Of a DNA stretch of 6,329 nucleotides, positions 5,848 to 6,329 are shown piece after piece. The notes beneath the pieces are model-generated. The model did not search any database. It saw nothing but the letters and a program-made list of their open reading frames with translations, and had not been told where the DNA came from. The translations under genes were made by a program, and so were the position numbers. Location: assembly GCA_005789055.1 (NCBI GenBank), contig SYAA01000164.1, positions 1-6,329 of the forward strand. Direction: 5' to 3'. This stretch comes from Actinomycetota bacterium (GTDB lineage: Bacteria > Actinomycetota > Actinomycetes > Mycobacteriales > Mycobacteriaceae). Numbering within the stretch: the first letter of the stretch is position 1; each line of letters starts with the position of its first letter.

Positions 5848-6329
5848 CTACTGGTCGACGAACGCGTCCAGTGCGGCGGTGAGTTGCGGCGACAACGGAC
5901 CCTTGCGGGCGTAGCCGGCGACGTTGTCGGTCGGGTCGTCGCGCAGCACGTGGTTGACACCGGAGAGTTCGACGAACTGCAGCGCAGTCCTGTCCAGCGC
6001 GGAGACCAACGGCTGCATCTGCGAGCACGGCGCCTGGCCGTCGGAGTCCGAGCAGGTAAGCAGCACCGGCGTGGCCGCGGGAATTCGGGTCGCCACGTCG
6101 ACGGGGTCGATCGCATCGGATTCGACGACGGCCTTGACGTTGCCGGGGTTGACGATCGCGCTCAGTCCATCCGGGAGATCAACCGGCGCCGTCCCGGTGG
6201 TGCGGACCTGCTCGACCGCGGCCCGCCAGGCGGCGAGCACGGAATCGGCCTGCTGCTGGGTCTCGCTGCCAACTCGCACCGCCGCCTCGACATTGGTCCT
6301 GACCCGGCCGGTGATCAAGTCGAGGTAGC
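5848..6329 (-). CDS. Alpha/beta-hydrolase, C-terminal fragment (5' end outside window)
   Basis: The frame runs from the window edge to a TAG stop at 5850-5848, giving about 160 residues of a larger protein. It begins YLDLITGRVRTNVEAAV, a helical cap or linker. The C-terminal part of an alpha/beta-hydrolase fold follows: ATPVLLTCSDSDGQAPC (strand plus acid loop) and FVELSGVNHVLRDDP. The likely catalytic aspartate is in CSDSDG (codon 6042-6040) and the catalytic histidine in GVNHV (codon 5952-5950). The nucleophile-serine GxSxG region would lie upstream, outside the window. The pattern resembles mycobacterial and related actinobacterial hydrolases of the lysophospholipase/S33-like group, which often have the same two cysteines around the acid loop. 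These may form a disulfide and suggest an exported protein, but the N-terminus is not visible. A TTG at 6318 in this frame is not taken as the start, because the frame and family similarity continue beyond it. The substrate is unknown. Confidence 0.85.
   Translation of the reverse strand, partial: YLDLITGRVRTNVEAAVRVGSETQQQADSVLAAWRAAVEQVRTTGTAPVDLPDGLSAIVNPGNVKAVVESDAIDPVDVATRIPAATPVLLTCSDSDGQAPCSQMQPLVSALDRTALQFVELSGVNHVLRDDPTDNVAGYARKGPLSPQLTAALDAFVDQ

Overview
The window looks like chromosomal DNA of a mycobacterium, most likely a fast-growing or environmental species. The base composition is high in GC with strong GC bias at third codon positions. One gene carries a PE-PPE-type domain, which is largely mycobacterial. 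The metallohydrolase, DUF2786, alpha/beta-hydrolase and molybdopterin-oxidoreductase genes all have an actinobacterial character. No tRNA, rRNA, insertion sequence, CRISPR array or phage gene was seen.

Layout from left to right: (1) the 3' end of ilvD, dihydroxy-acid dehydratase (+ strand); (2) a secreted PE-PPE-domain-like protein (- strand), converging on ilvD so tightly that the palindrome CTAG supplies both stop codons; (3) a 138-bp divergent intergenic region with a recognisable promoter for the PE-PPE-like gene; (4) a 740-residue cytoplasmic molybdopterin (MGD) oxidoreductase with an N-terminal [4Fe-4S] motif (+ strand), resembling the Mycobacterium tuberculosis Rv0197 type; (5) only 9 bp after it and convergent, a two-gene operon on the - strand encoding a DUF2786 protein followed by a small HExxH metallohydrolase, joined by a 4-nt GTGA start/stop overlap; (6) a 124-bp gap with the operon's probable promoter and some short repeats; (7) the C-terminal part of a mycobacterial alpha/beta-hydrolase (- strand), whose 5' end and nucleophile region lie beyond the window.

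The genes do not form one pathway. ilvD belongs to branched-chain amino-acid synthesis. The PE-PPE-like protein should act outside the cytoplasmic membrane. The oxidoreductase has no electron-transfer or membrane-anchor partner in the window. The DUF2786/metallohydrolase pair is the only clear operon. The most unusual observation is that the predicted mature PE-PPE-like protein contains no histidine and no GxSxG nucleophile motif, so it cannot use the Ser-Asp-His triad of PE-PPE hydrolases. It may be a binding or structural derivative of an enzyme fold. I see no convincing evidence of a wholly new multi-gene system.
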